NCBI GenBank assembly: GCA_000438155.1
Contig: FR902863.1
Location: 1 to 25,996 of the forward strand
DNA length: 25,996 bases
Source of the DNA: Firmicutes bacterium CAG:95
Lineage (GTDB): Bacteria > Bacillota > Clostridia > Lachnospirales > Lachnospiraceae
Direction: 5' to 3'
The notes under the pieces are model-generated. The model saw only the letters and a program-made list of their open reading frames with translations, ran no database searches and was not told where the DNA came from. The stretch's first letter is position 1. Each line of letters starts with the position of its first letter. Below are positions 1 through 7,432 of the stretch, piece by piece. A program made the position numbers and the translations under genes.

Positions 1-42
1 GAATTAACGCCTGTGGAGATAGTAGGTTACGAGGTCGATTGA
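1..42 (+). CDS. TnpB (IS605 OrfB) C-terminal end, partial
   Basis: Frame 1 is open from base 1 and ends at the TGA at 40-42. It reads ELTPVEIVGYEVD, and the LTPVE segment is typical of the variable C-terminal tail of IS605-type TnpB proteins. Only 13 residues are in the window, so no catalytic residue of the RuvC nuclease or of the zinc ribbon can be seen. The call therefore rests mainly on the adjoining right-end hairpin. TnpB is the RNA-guided DNA nuclease of these elements and the ancestor of Cas12. Whether this copy is intact cannot be judged from here. Confidence 0.55.
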   Translation, partial: ELTPVEIVGYEVD

Positions 43-51
43 AGCAGGAAG

Positions 52-73
52 CCCATTGGCTTAAGACAATGGG
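52..73 (+). repeat. Right-end hairpin of the IS200/IS605 element
   Basis: CCCATTG (52-58) and CAATGGG (67-73) form a perfect 7-bp stem closing an 8-base loop. It lies between the end of the TnpB frame and the TTCAC terminus. In this family the transposase recognises such a hairpin on single-stranded DNA. It is not followed by a T-run, so it is not a rho-independent terminator. Confidence 0.65.
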
Positions 74-81
74 TAGTTCAC

Positions 82-579
82 AAGCTCTATGAGCGCACCT
101 CGGCTGTGCCCGCGCAGGTCAGGAAATTACGGCTGCCAGGCCAGCTTGTCCATCGGAAATGTTATTGCAGCGATTCCATTGCGGAGAAGACGGTGCTGCT
201 GCGTAACACAGCGTTGGAGGCCATGCGTGCCTATGGGACGGACACCACACGACGGATGTATTTTATCGAGTATCCCATCAGTGCCCCGTTGGAGGCAGCC
301 TTCTGCGTAGCTGTTCCGCCCGGAAGCGAGGGAGAGTTTGTAACGCTCCTGCCGCCAACGGATGCCCTTAGCATCTATCATCATGGCGCTTACGAGGATC
401 TGCCCGCCGTGGGGCGGCGGCTGTTAGAATATGCTGCGGAGCATCAATTTTCTCCACGCGGTACTCTGCGTCACATTTATCTGGAGGGTCCGCCCCAGCA
501 TAAGGATCCCTCCAAATTCATTACGCAGGTTGTTCTGCCGGTCGAAGATACAGATGAACTGTTACGAAAATTTGGCTGA
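82..579 (+). pseudogene. Headless GyrI-like effector-binding domain (truncated MerR/AraC-type regulator)
   Basis: A frame open immediately after the transposon end runs to the stop at 577-579; the first usable start inside it is GTG at 106 (157 aa). The product resembles the GyrI-like small-molecule-binding domain found at the C-terminus of MerR- and AraC-type regulators, with alternating strands and the pattern LPPTDALSIYHHGAYEDL followed by a helix and PSKFITQVVLPVE near the end. No helix-turn-helix precedes it, and the frame meets a stop inside the IS element at 40-42. I read this as a regulator that lost its DNA-binding half to the insertion or an associated deletion. GTG 106 has no convincing ribosome site. 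The stretch looks more GC-rich in third positions than the next gene, which may mean separate ancestry. A free-standing GyrI-like protein is the alternative. Confidence 0.62.
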
Positions 580-649
580 TAAGCACAAAATGGTCTGGTT
601 CTTGTTATGATAAAATCCCCATTTTAATTATCAGAAGGAGAAAGCAGCT

Positions 650-1441
650 ATGCACCAGGAATTTATTACAGTAACCTTTAATCGTACTAAAATAGCCATA
701 CGGCATGCAGATATTCTCTATGCGATCATGTCGGATGATCATTGTACGATTCATATGCTTGATGGAGGTGCTTACCGTTGCCGAATGACATTGAAGGAAT
801 TAAAGAAGCAGCTGGATGAAGGGTTCATGGAGGTAAAACGTGGCTGTATGATCGCAGTGTCTGCAATCGGTGACATTGGGGACAAAATTTTGCTGTGTAA
901 TGGTGAAGAAATCGGCTATACGAAGCGGAAGAAAAAGCTGCTCAAAGAAGAATTACAGAAAAAACAGGAGCTTATGATTGCAAAGCTCAGTAGAAAAAAG
1001 CGGCCGCTGACGGAAGAAGAATATTGTCAGTATTATAAAATATGCGATGCTCTCCCTTTTGCATTTACGGATATAGAGATGGTATTTAATGAAGAAAAAA
1101 AGGCAGTGGACTGGATCTTTCGATATGGAAATGAAGCATTGGCTGTTCTGGAAAAGTTACCGTTGAACAAGATGATCGGAAGGTCCTTTTCCAGTCTTTT
1201 TTCGAATATGGATGCAAAATGGCTTCGTGGCTATGAACGTGCAACCCTGTATGGTGAAACGTTGGAAATCGTGGATTATAGTCCGGAGATTGGTAAGAAT
1301 CTGAAAATTATATGGTTTCCAACATTTCCGGGACATTGCGGCTGCATTTTGTTTGATACGGACAAACTGAGATATATAAGAGAAGGAAATCAGCCGGCAA
1401 AATCGGTTGTGGTTTTCATGAAAACGAATTCCACGGAATAA
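650..1441 (+). CDS. LytTR-PAS one-component transcriptional regulator
   Basis: A 263-aa protein with an N-terminal LytTR DNA-binding domain (about residues 8-103): the IAIRHADILYAI strand, the TLKELKKQL helix, and a VKRGCMIAV...LLCNGEEIGYTKRKKKLL end in place of the usual F.R.HRS..VN pattern. Residues about 125-245 look like a PAS fold, with FAFTDIEMVF, a central helix and a closing sheet ending GCILFDTD. There is no receiver domain and no membrane segment, so it should be a cytoplasmic one-component sensor; the PAS ligand is unknown. AGAAGGAG at about 632-639 supports ATG 650. It lies just upstream of, and parallel to, the alkyl-sulfatase-like lipoprotein gene, whose promoter carries direct repeats of the kind LytTR proteins bind. 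Control of that gene is therefore the natural inference. The LytTR call is firm; the PAS call is moderate. Confidence 0.85.
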   Translation: MHQEFITVTFNRTKIAIRHADILYAIMSDDHCTIHMLDGGAYRCRMTLKELKKQLDEGFMEVKRGCMIAVSAIGDIGDKILLCNGEEIGYTKRKKKLLKEELQKKQELMIAKLSRKKRPLTEEEYCQYYKICDALPFAFTDIEMVFNEEKKAVDWIFRYGNEALAVLEKLPLNKMIGRSFSSLFSNMDAKWLRGYERATLYGETLEIVDYSPEIGKNLKIIWFPTFPGHCGCILFDTDKLRYIREGNQPAKSVVVFMKTNSTE

Positions 1442-1450
1442 AAATGTCGT

Positions 1451-1500
1451 TTTACCGACGTTTGGGACGATTTACCGCAATGAAAACGTTGTTTCATAAT
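1451..1500 (+). promoter_or_regulatory. Probable LytTR-controlled promoter with two direct repeats
   Basis: TTTACCG occurs at 1451-1457 and again at 1471-1477, a spacing of 20 bp, about two helical turns. The second copy overlaps a -35-like TTTACC (1471-1476), which sits 18 bp upstream of a good -10 box, CATAAT (1495-1500). LytTR proteins usually bind two direct repeats spaced about two turns apart, next to or overlapping the -35 box. A separate imperfect palindrome, TGAAAACGTTGTTTCA (1481-1496), fills the spacer and could be a second operator. The inferred transcript starts near 1507, giving a leader of roughly 115 nt before the lipoprotein start at 1623. Confidence 0.55.
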
Positions 1501-1622
1501 AGTTTGCTTGTTCCCTTAGTATATACATGATATATTTCTATTAGTTGTAATTCCTGCGATTAATTGAAATTTACGGCAGGGAATCGTTACAAAAATTGGT
1601 GCAAAAAGGAGAAAACTATATC

Positions 1623-3689
1623 ATGAAAAGGAAAAAAACAGTGGCTTTGATCACCGCTGTGTTGACATTTACCATGACTGCCTGTGGCAGCTCGACTGCA
1701 ATTACCGAATCGGCATCAACAGAGGAAAGCACACCGTCTGCAGCTGCCGAATCAGTATTAGAAGAGGAAAGCACACCGTCTGCAATTACCGAATCCGCAT
1801 TAACAGCGGAAAGCAAGCCGGCTACACAGTATACGATCGATGCAAATCAGGAGGTTTATGCATTACTGGATTTCGAAGATACTGCGGAATTTGAGAATGC
1901 GACCAAAGGTCTGATTGCATCCCCGGATACGCTGGATATTTATGATGAGAACGGGAAGCTTGTATGGAGTCAGACGGCATATGGCTTTCTGGATCAGGAT
2001 GCTCCGGATACAGCCAATCCGAGCCTTTGGAGAAATACACAGCTGAATCATATTTATGGTCTTTTTGAAGTGACTGACGGAATTTATCAGGTGCGTGGCT
2101 ATGACATGTCAAATGTTACGTTCATAAAAGGTGATACAGGATGGATTGTAATAGATCCATTGATGAGTGTCGAGTGTGCGGCAGCGGCTTTTTCACTGGT
2201 GGAAGAGAAGCTTGGTACTTTCCCTGTAAAGGCAGTGATTTACAGCCATTCCCATGTGGATCACTTTGGTGGAGTCAAGGGGATTATTTCGGAAGAAGAC
2301 GTACAATCCGGTGATGTGCAGGTAATTGCACCGGAGGGCTTTGAGAAGTATGCTGTCAGCGAGAATATTTATGCAGGTACCGGTATGGGGCGAAGAGCAA
2401 GTTATCAGTATGGAACATTGCTCGAGGCCGGTGAAACAGGGTCTCTTGCCATAGGTATTGGTATGGGGCAGTCCAGGGGCAGCGCAAGCTATATTTCTCC
2501 TACACTTGAAATTACACAGACTGGTGAAAAGCATACCATTGATGGAGTGGAAATGGAATTCCAGCTTACCCCGGGTACCGAAGCACCGGCAGAGATGAAT
2601 TTCTGGATTGAATCAAAAAATGCTCTGTGGATGGCTGAAAATTGTACGGGAACACTCCACAACCTGTATACACTTCGTGGAGCCCAGGTGCGTGACGGAA
2701 ACGCATGGGCAGAGTACATTATGGAATCGCTGGCTCTTTATGGTGATCAGGCAGAGGTGGTATTCCAGTCCCATAACTGGCCGCATTGGGGAAAAGATAC
2801 GATTCAGGAATATATGACCAATACTGCGGCTGTATATAAGTTCATTAATGACCAGACATTGCTTTATATTAATGAAGGTTATACGGAAACAGAGATTGCC
2901 AATATGCTCCGGCTTCCCAAGGAGCTGGAGAAAGTCTGGTATACCCGTCAATATTACGGTACCGTTTCCCATAATTCAAAGGCAGTATATGAGAAATACA
3001 TGGGCTGGTATGACGGTAATCCTATCCATCTTGCTGAACTTACACCGTCGGATTATGCGCAAAAGCTGGTAGAATATTTCGGTGATACAGATGTTGTTCT
3101 TGAAAAAGCAAAAGAAGATTTTGCCAGGGGAGAATATCAGTGGGTTGCCCAGATTACCAATACACTGGTTTATGCTGATCCGGAAAATACGGATGCACGT
3201 TATCTGTGTGCAGATGCCTTAGAGCAATTGGGATATCAGGCAGAATCCGGTCCATGGCGCAGTGCTTATCTTTGTGCTGCACAGGAGCTGCGAAATGGTA
3301 CAAATACTGATGATGCAACACGAGGCAAGGGTAGCGGTGATGTTGTTTCACATATGACACCTGATATGCTTCTGGATTATCTGGGAATTCTTGTAGATAC
3401 AACGAAGGTTCCTGATCTGAGTTTTACAGCAAATCTGATATTACCGGAAGGAAATTATGTACTCCGCGTCAAGAATGGTGTACTACTTTATCAGAAGGAT
3501 ATACAGGATGCAGATGCAGATGTGACATGGACTACCAAACGTGCAGGACTTCTGTCTATTGTTCAGAAAAATGCAGAGAACGTTGCTGCTTTGATTGAGC
3601 AGGAGGGGGATGAGACCTGCCTGACACGATTGATGGATGCCGTTACAGTTACCGCAGAGTATAAATATTTTAATATTATTGAGCCATAA
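1623..3689 (+). CDS. Secreted lipoprotein, SdsA/BDS1-type alkyl sulfatase (metallo-beta-lactamase fold)
   Basis: A 688-aa predicted lipoprotein. ATG 1623 is preferred to the in-frame TTG at 1596 because AAAAGGAG lies inside the longer version and a clean signal peptide begins here (MKRKK, hydrophobic core, then MTACG with the lipidated Cys near residue 21). After a Ser/Glu-rich linker comes a metallo-beta-lactamase domain with SHSHVDHFGG (H209, H211, D213, H214), then PGTEAPAEMNFW, AENCTGTLHNL and SHNWPHW. These match the dizinc ligand pattern of SdsA1/BDS1-type alkyl sulfatases. The helical dimerisation region follows, then an SCP2-like C-terminal domain (about 560-688). The family cleaves the sulfate ester of alkyl sulfates such as SDS. 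Being lipid-anchored, it would act outside the membrane on host, dietary or detergent sulfate esters. The natural substrate is not evident. It is probably regulated by the upstream LytTR protein. Confidence 0.88.
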   Translation: MKRKKTVALITAVLTFTMTACGSSTAITESASTEESTPSAAAESVLEEESTPSAITESALTAESKPATQYTIDANQEVYALLDFEDTAEFENATKGLIASPDTLDIYDENGKLVWSQTAYGFLDQDAPDTANPSLWRNTQLNHIYGLFEVTDGIYQVRGYDMSNVTFIKGDTGWIVIDPLMSVECAAAAFSLVEEKLGTFPVKAVIYSHSHVDHFGGVKGIISEEDVQSGDVQVIAPEGFEKYAVSENIYAGTGMGRRASYQYGTLLEAGETGSLAIGIGMGQSRGSASYISPTLEITQTGEKHTIDGVEMEFQLTPGTEAPAEMNFWIESKNALWMAENCTGTLHNLYTLRGAQVRDGNAWAEYIMESLALYGDQAEVVFQSHNWPHWGKDTIQEYMTNTAAVYKFINDQTLLYINEGYTETEIANMLRLPKELEKVWYTRQYYGTVSHNSKAVYEKYMGWYDGNPIHLAELTPSDYAQKLVEYFGDTDVVLEKAKEDFARGEYQWVAQITNTLVYADPENTDARYLCADALEQLGYQAESGPWRSAYLCAAQELRNGTNTDDATRGKGSGDVVSHMTPDMLLDYLGILVDTTKVPDLSFTANLILPEGNYVLRVKNGVLLYQKDIQDADADVTWTTKRAGLLSIVQKNAENVAALIEQEGDETCLTRLMDAVTVTAEYKYFNIIEP
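1701..1826 (+). repeat. Three tandem 42-bp repeats coding a 14-residue linker repeat
   Basis: Units at 1701-1742, 1743-1784 and 1785-1826 encode ITESASTEESTPSA, AAESVLEEESTPSA and ITESALTAESKPAT. They lie between the lipidated cysteine and the folded domain of the alkyl-sulfatase-like lipoprotein. The unit length is a multiple of three and the units are close in sequence, so copy number can change without breaking the frame. This is an acidic, flexible spacer that would lift the enzyme off the membrane. Confidence 0.85.
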
Positions 3690-3796
3690 GCTTTTTATGT
3701 TGGAAACCGGATATGTCTGCATCAGCAGGCATGTTCGTTCCGGCTGTGTTTAAGGGATTTGGAATAGATAAAATAACAGGAATATGGAGGATATAG

Positions 3797-3836
3797 AAAC
3801 ATGGTAGTGATAAACTCGCTGCCATGTTTTTGTTTT
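3797..3836 (+). terminator. Rho-independent terminator after the alkyl-sulfatase gene
   Basis: AAACATGGTAGTG (3797-3809) pairs with CGCTGCCATGTTT (3817-3829), a 13-bp stem with two G-U pairs and a 7-base loop. TTTTGTTTT follows. It lies about 110 bp past the lipoprotein stop, with no gene in between. Confidence 0.8.
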
Positions 3837-3905
3837 GCCATGCATATGAGAAAAAGATCCGGTGTACCAGGCTGGAAGCGCAGGTAGAGGTTAGTGTGAA
3901 CCAGT

Positions 3906-3953
3906 CCGGAACACTTAACGAGAGCAAGCCAAAGGAGCAGCACGAGTTTAGTG
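3906..3953 (+). repeat. Dispersed repeat, copy A (possible GTLNE..K.K.QHEFS micropeptide or structured RNA)
   Basis: This 48-base core aligns without gaps to 25350-25397. By hand I count 39 identical positions of 48, including a 13-base identical start (CCGGAACACTTAA). Read in the frame that gives GTLNESKPKEQHEFS, the two copies differ at seven codons, four of them synonymously, and share GTLNE, K, K and QHEFS. That could mean coding constraint, or an RNA whose C/T and A/G changes keep base pairs. Copy A lies between a terminator and the next operon's promoter. I have an impression, not a search result, that similar sequences recur between genes in Lachnospiraceae. Confidence 0.7.
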
Positions 3954-4004
3954 GGGGACAAGCAGAAAATACTTACAACAAATATAGAGATTCTGCACAA
4001 GTTA

Positions 4005-4013
4005 TGGTATACT
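4005..4013 (+). promoter_or_regulatory. Extended -10 promoter candidate for the OYE-aconitase X operon
   Basis: TGGTATACT (4005-4013) is an extended -10 element (TG, one base, then TATACT). No good -35 box lies 17 bp upstream, which extended -10 promoters tolerate. It is about 66 bp upstream of ATG 4080 and downstream of the preceding terminator, so some promoter is needed in this stretch. Confidence 0.45.
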
Positions 4014-4079
4014 TATAAGCAGCGAATGTGAAATTATACAAACAATAGTTACTGTGATTTTTTTATCAGGAGGGTAATT

Positions 4080-6134
4080 ATGGAGCAGAGACTGGAACCA
4101 TTGTTTACCCCGTGGAAGATTGGCAATTGCGAGATTAAGAACCGTATTGTGCTGACTTCTATGGGCGGAACGAACCTATTAGGCTGGATGGAAGTGAACC
4201 ACTTTGACAAGGATGGAGCGAGGTTCATCATGGAAGTGGCGAAGAATAACTGTGGACTGGTGCTTCCGGGCTGCCAGCCGGTATACAATCCCATGTATGG
4301 GAAGTGGCTTTATAAGAATGAAAAGATGTATCAGGATCTGGCAAAGTGGATGCCGGAATTTCACAAGACCGGTGCGAAGCTTTTCGTGCAGCTGACGGCA
4401 GGGTTTGGACGATCCTTTACGATCAGCAGCATGATGGAAACGTTGTATACGAATAAGGCACTTCGTGTTCTGGCTAAGCCTGTTATGGATCTTGATAAGA
4501 TTACGGCAGCACCGAGTCCGTCACCGAACCGCTGGTCCGATAAGGTACCGTCAAGAGAGATGACCGTGGAGGAAATCGAGGAGTTTATTACAGCATTTGG
4601 CAAGACCGCGAAGCTTTTAAAGGATGCGGGAGTGGATGGCGTAGAAATCCATGCAGTACATGAGGGCTATCTGCTCGATCAGTTTACTTTAAAATATGTG
4701 AATAAGCGTACCGATGAATACGGTGGATCCTTTGAGAACCGCTACCGGTTTGCTGTGGAAATTGTGAAAGAAATCAAGAGGGTCTGTGGAAAAGACTTCC
4801 CGGTATCGTTACGGTACAGTGTGGAATCGAAGACCAAGGGCTTCCGAGAGGGAGCATTGCCGGGTGAAGAGTATGTGGAAGCCGGACGTGATATGGCAGA
4901 GTCGGAGAAGGCGGTTAAATATCTGCAGGATGCCGGATATGACATGCTCAACTGCGACAATGGAACCTACGATGCCTGGTATTGGGCACATCCCCCGATT
5001 TATATGCCGGAAAACTGTAACCTTGAGGATGTGGAGCATATCCGTAAGTTCGTGGATATTCCGGTGGTGTGTGCAGGACGTATGGATCCCCGTGTGGCAG
5101 CAGATGCGATCCGGGATGGCAGGCTTGACGGTGCCGGGTTTGCCCGTCAGTTCCTGGCAGACCAGGAATGGGTAACGAAGCTGATGAATGGACAGGAGGA
5201 CAATATCCGTCCCTGTATTCTCTGCCATAACGGATGCTTTAACATGTGTCATTACAAGGGTGTTCCCAACGATCAGGCACTTTCGGATTCCCTGCACCTT
5301 GCAAGATGTGCGGTGAATGCGGAAACGATGCAGTGGGAGAAGCATAAGCTTGTAAAGACCGCAAGTCCGAAGAAGGTACATATTATTGGCGGCGGTATCG
5401 GCGGTATGGAGGCAGCCAGAGTGTTAAAGCTGCGCGGACATGAACCGGTAATCCATGAGAAGAAGGGAGAGCTTGGCGGAACCTTTATCGCAGCAAGTGC
5501 GGAAAGCTATAAGGGTAAATTACGTGACCTCCTGACCTGGTACAAAAAGCAGATGAAGGATCTGGATATCGAGATTCATTTTAATGAAGAGATCAGGAGC
5601 CTTGAGCCGTTTGCCGGAAGTCCGGTGATCGTTGCAACCGGTTCGGTTGCGCGTGTCCTTAAGAAGGTTCCGGGACATGAGAAGATGGTGGAAGCCTGTG
5701 AGTTTCTGACCGGAACACCGGTGGGGGAAAAGGCAGCCGTTGTCGGCGGTGGACTTACCGGATGTGAAATTGCATATGAACTGGCTTTACAGGGCAAAAA
5801 GCCGGTGATCGTGGAAATGAAGGATGACCTGATTGCGCAGACCGGTGTGTGTCTGGCGAACAGCTCCTATTTAAGAGAATGGTTTGCATGGCAGAAGGTG
5901 CCGGTTTATCTTGAAACCACCTTACAGTCCGTAGAAGAAGGAAAGATCATATGTAAGGATAAGGAAGGCAGAGAGATCACCATTCCGTGTGACAGTGTTA
6001 TCAGTTCTGCCGGTTATCTTCCCAATCCGCTTGCCGAAGAGAGCCGGAATGTACATCTGGTCGGTGACTGTAAGCAGGTCGGTAATTTAAGAAGTGTCGT
6101 ATGGCGGGCCTATGAAGTAGCCATGAAGATTTAA
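4080..6134 (+). CDS. Old Yellow Enzyme-type Fe-S flavoenzyme (2,4-dienoyl-CoA reductase/BaiCD-like)
   Basis: A 684-aa two-part oxidoreductase. Residues 1-370 form an OYE TIM barrel that would bind FMN (LFTPWKIGNCEIKNRI start; VEIHAVHEGYLLDQF at 188-202; NKRTDEYGGSFENR). A [4Fe-4S] motif follows, CILCHNGC (C379, C382, C386) with the likely fourth ligand C410. Residues about 430-684 are an FAD/NAD(P) domain with GGGIGG (437-442) and a second GGGLTG. This is the layout of bacterial 2,4-dienoyl-CoA reductase (FadH), the bile-acid enzymes BaiCD/BaiH and cinnamate reductases, which move electrons from NAD(P)H through FAD and Fe-S to FMN to reduce an activated C=C bond. The substrate cannot be read from sequence. 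AGGAGGG at 4068-4074 fixes the start. It heads an operon with aconitase X, so its substrate may be the alkene that aconitase X makes. Confidence 0.88.
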   Translation: MEQRLEPLFTPWKIGNCEIKNRIVLTSMGGTNLLGWMEVNHFDKDGARFIMEVAKNNCGLVLPGCQPVYNPMYGKWLYKNEKMYQDLAKWMPEFHKTGAKLFVQLTAGFGRSFTISSMMETLYTNKALRVLAKPVMDLDKITAAPSPSPNRWSDKVPSREMTVEEIEEFITAFGKTAKLLKDAGVDGVEIHAVHEGYLLDQFTLKYVNKRTDEYGGSFENRYRFAVEIVKEIKRVCGKDFPVSLRYSVESKTKGFREGALPGEEYVEAGRDMAESEKAVKYLQDAGYDMLNCDNGTYDAWYWAHPPIYMPENCNLEDVEHIRKFVDIPVVCAGRMDPRVAADAIRDGRLDGAGFARQFLADQEWVTKLMNGQEDNIRPCILCHNGCFNMCHYKGVPNDQALSDSLHLARCAVNAETMQWEKHKLVKTASPKKVHIIGGGIGGMEAARVLKLRGHEPVIHEKKGELGGTFIAASAESYKGKLRDLLTWYKKQMKDLDIEIHFNEEIRSLEPFAGSPVIVATGSVARVLKKVPGHEKMVEACEFLTGTPVGEKAAVVGGGLTGCEIAYELALQGKKPVIVEMKDDLIAQTGVCLANSSYLREWFAWQKVPVYLETTLQSVEEGKIICKDKEGREITIPCDSVISSAGYLPNPLAEESRNVHLVGDCKQVGNLRSVVWRAYEVAMKI

Positions 6135-6151
6135 GGAGTGAGGTGATCATT

Positions 6152-7432
6152 TTGAATTTAACGAAAGAGCAACAGGAAATTCTAGATGGAAAGCAGGGAG
6201 ACATCCTTGCCAGAATTATGAAGACGCTGGTGAGGTACGGGGAATTGTTCGGAGCAGATTCCATGGTACCGGTAACGAGTCAGTATAACCACCTGGTAAC
6301 CTCGTTTGGATTAAAGGCACTGGCCCCGGTTTATGAACTGATGGACCGCCTGATTGAATCCGGGAATGTATCGAAGCAGAAGTTTTCGGCAGATCCAAGA
6401 CCGCTTGATCCCAATGTGCCGAGTTCCTTTTTACAGAATATTGTGTTTAAAAATTTCATGTATTCCAAGCAGGAGGATTATGAGAAGCAGCTTACCAGAC
6501 TAGGAATCATGGAAAAGGATGCATATACCTGCACCTGCTATATGAAGGAGGTGGGAAATACACCGGCGATGGGCGAGGTGCTGTCCTGGTCGGAATCTTC
6601 GGCAGTGGTATATGCCAATTCCGTACTGGGGGCAAGATGTAACCGTAACTCCGGAATTATTGATCTGATGGGTTCGGTTGCGGGCTTTGTGCCGAACTTC
6701 GGACTTCTTACCGATGAAGGAAGAAAAGCGACCTGGATTGTCAGGATCGAAACGACGAAAAAGCCGGAGGCACAGCTTCTCGGCTCTGCAATCGGAATGA
6801 AGGTTATGGCGGAGGTTCCTTATATCGTAGGACTGGATCAGTGGCTTCCGGGAGGGCTGGATGAGGATGCCAAAACCTATCTGAAGGACTTTGGTGCAGC
6901 GACTGCTTCTAACGGAGCCGTAGGACTTTATCATGTGGAGAATATCACACCGGAGGCGGTTCAGTATGGTAAGGATCTGATTACAGAGAATGCGAAGGTT
7001 TATGTTGTGGATGATGCGGAGCTTGACCGGGTATATCGCAGTTACCCGGTTATCTGGAAAAAGAAGGATGCGGCTCCGAAGCTCTGCTTTATGGGATGTC
7101 CGCATATGAGTCTGAACCAGCTGATTGACTGGACAAAGAAGATTGAAGAAAGCCTTAAGAAATACGGAAAGACAAGGGTCTGCATTCCGACCGTATTTAC
7201 GGCAGCTCCGGCGGTGCTTAAGAAGTTTGAAGAAACCCCTTATGCAGCGACGTTGAAGCAGGCGGGAGTCATTACTTCCTATATTTGTCCGCTGATGTAT
7301 ATGAACAATCCGCTCAGTGAAAAGATGCCGGTCATTACTTCCAGCAACAAGCTTAGAACCTACACCAGTGCGAGATATTATACCGATGCGGAAATTCTGG
7401 AGCAGATCACAAAAGGAGGAACGGCCCGATGA
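6152..7432 (+). CDS. Aconitase X catalytic (large) subunit, AcnX type II
   Basis: A 426-aa member of the aconitase X large-subunit family (formerly DUF521), which removes water from hydroxy acids using an Fe-S cluster. Known members include cis-3-hydroxy-L-proline dehydratase and archaeal phosphomevalonate dehydratase. Family patterns, numbered from TTG 6152: LTKEQQEILDGKQGD at the start, TCTCY (C127), GEVLSWSESSAVVYANSVLG (141-160), ARCNR (C163), MGCPHMSL (C315) and YICPL (C378). C127 or C163, C315 and C378 are the candidate cluster ligands. TTG 6152 is preferred because GAGGTG lies 6 bp upstream; the in-frame GTG at 6143 is the alternative. It begins 17 bp after the flavoenzyme stop and overlaps the small subunit by 4 bp, so translation is probably coupled. 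The C-terminal SSNKLRTYTSARYY differs from the usual Ser-Gly/Ala-Lys and His-Tyr pattern, hinting at another substrate. Confidence 0.88.
   Translation: MNLTKEQQEILDGKQGDILARIMKTLVRYGELFGADSMVPVTSQYNHLVTSFGLKALAPVYELMDRLIESGNVSKQKFSADPRPLDPNVPSSFLQNIVFKNFMYSKQEDYEKQLTRLGIMEKDAYTCTCYMKEVGNTPAMGEVLSWSESSAVVYANSVLGARCNRNSGIIDLMGSVAGFVPNFGLLTDEGRKATWIVRIETTKKPEAQLLGSAIGMKVMAEVPYIVGLDQWLPGGLDEDAKTYLKDFGAATASNGAVGLYHVENITPEAVQYGKDLITENAKVYVVDDAELDRVYRSYPVIWKKKDAAPKLCFMGCPHMSLNQLIDWTKKIEESLKKYGKTRVCIPTVFTAAPAVLKKFEETPYAATLKQAGVITSYICPLMYMNNPLSEKMPVITSSNKLRTYTSARYYTDAEILEQITKGGTAR

Larger units (their letters stand above)
1..81 (+). mobile_element. Right end of an IS200/IS605-family (TnpB) transposon
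   Basis: The first 81 bases look like the right terminus of an IS200/IS605-type element. A reading frame open from the window edge ends at 40-42. It is followed by a perfect 7-bp hairpin (CCCATTG at 52-58, CAATGGG at 67-73, loop of 8) and then TAGTTCAC at 74-81. A hairpin followed by a short TTCAC-like tail is the usual right-end recognition structure of these single-strand transposons, whose cleavage falls just after the tail. In this family the 3' end of tnpB and the right end also encode the guide (omega) RNA, so the RNA scaffold would lie at and upstream of the window edge. The left end, any tnpA and most of tnpB are outside the window. The exact boundary at 81 is inferred. Confidence 0.72.
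3690..4079 (+). other. 390-bp gene-free stretch: terminator, dispersed repeat, promoter
   Basis: This gap holds, in order, about 107 bp with no recognised feature, the terminator at 3797-3836, a copy of a short dispersed repeat (core 3906-3953), an extended -10 promoter candidate (4005-4013) and the ribosome site AGGAGGG (4068-4074) of the next gene. A 64-codon open frame at 3824-4018 crosses the repeat, but it has no ribosome site and starts inside the terminator. I do not call it a gene. Confidence 0.7.

Noticed and set aside
606..611. TATGAT -10 box for the LytTR gene
   Set aside because: No acceptable -35 box lies 16-18 bp upstream, so I could not support a promoter call although some promoter is expected here.
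1481..1496. CcpA (cre) site
   Set aside because: TGAAAACGTTGTTTCA is two bases too long for the cre spacing and fails the final CA position; kept only as an unassigned palindrome.
1701..1826. CRISPR-like repeat array
   Set aside because: The units are contiguous, in frame and translated, with no spacers.
3824..4018. 64-codon + strand frame across repeat copy A
   Set aside because: It begins inside the terminator hairpin, has no ribosome site, and only the 15-residue repeat part shows any conservation; reported as a repeat instead.
4809..5381. 190-codon minus-strand open frame
   Set aside because: Opposite the OYE barrel and Fe-S motif; no family pattern and no ribosome site seen.
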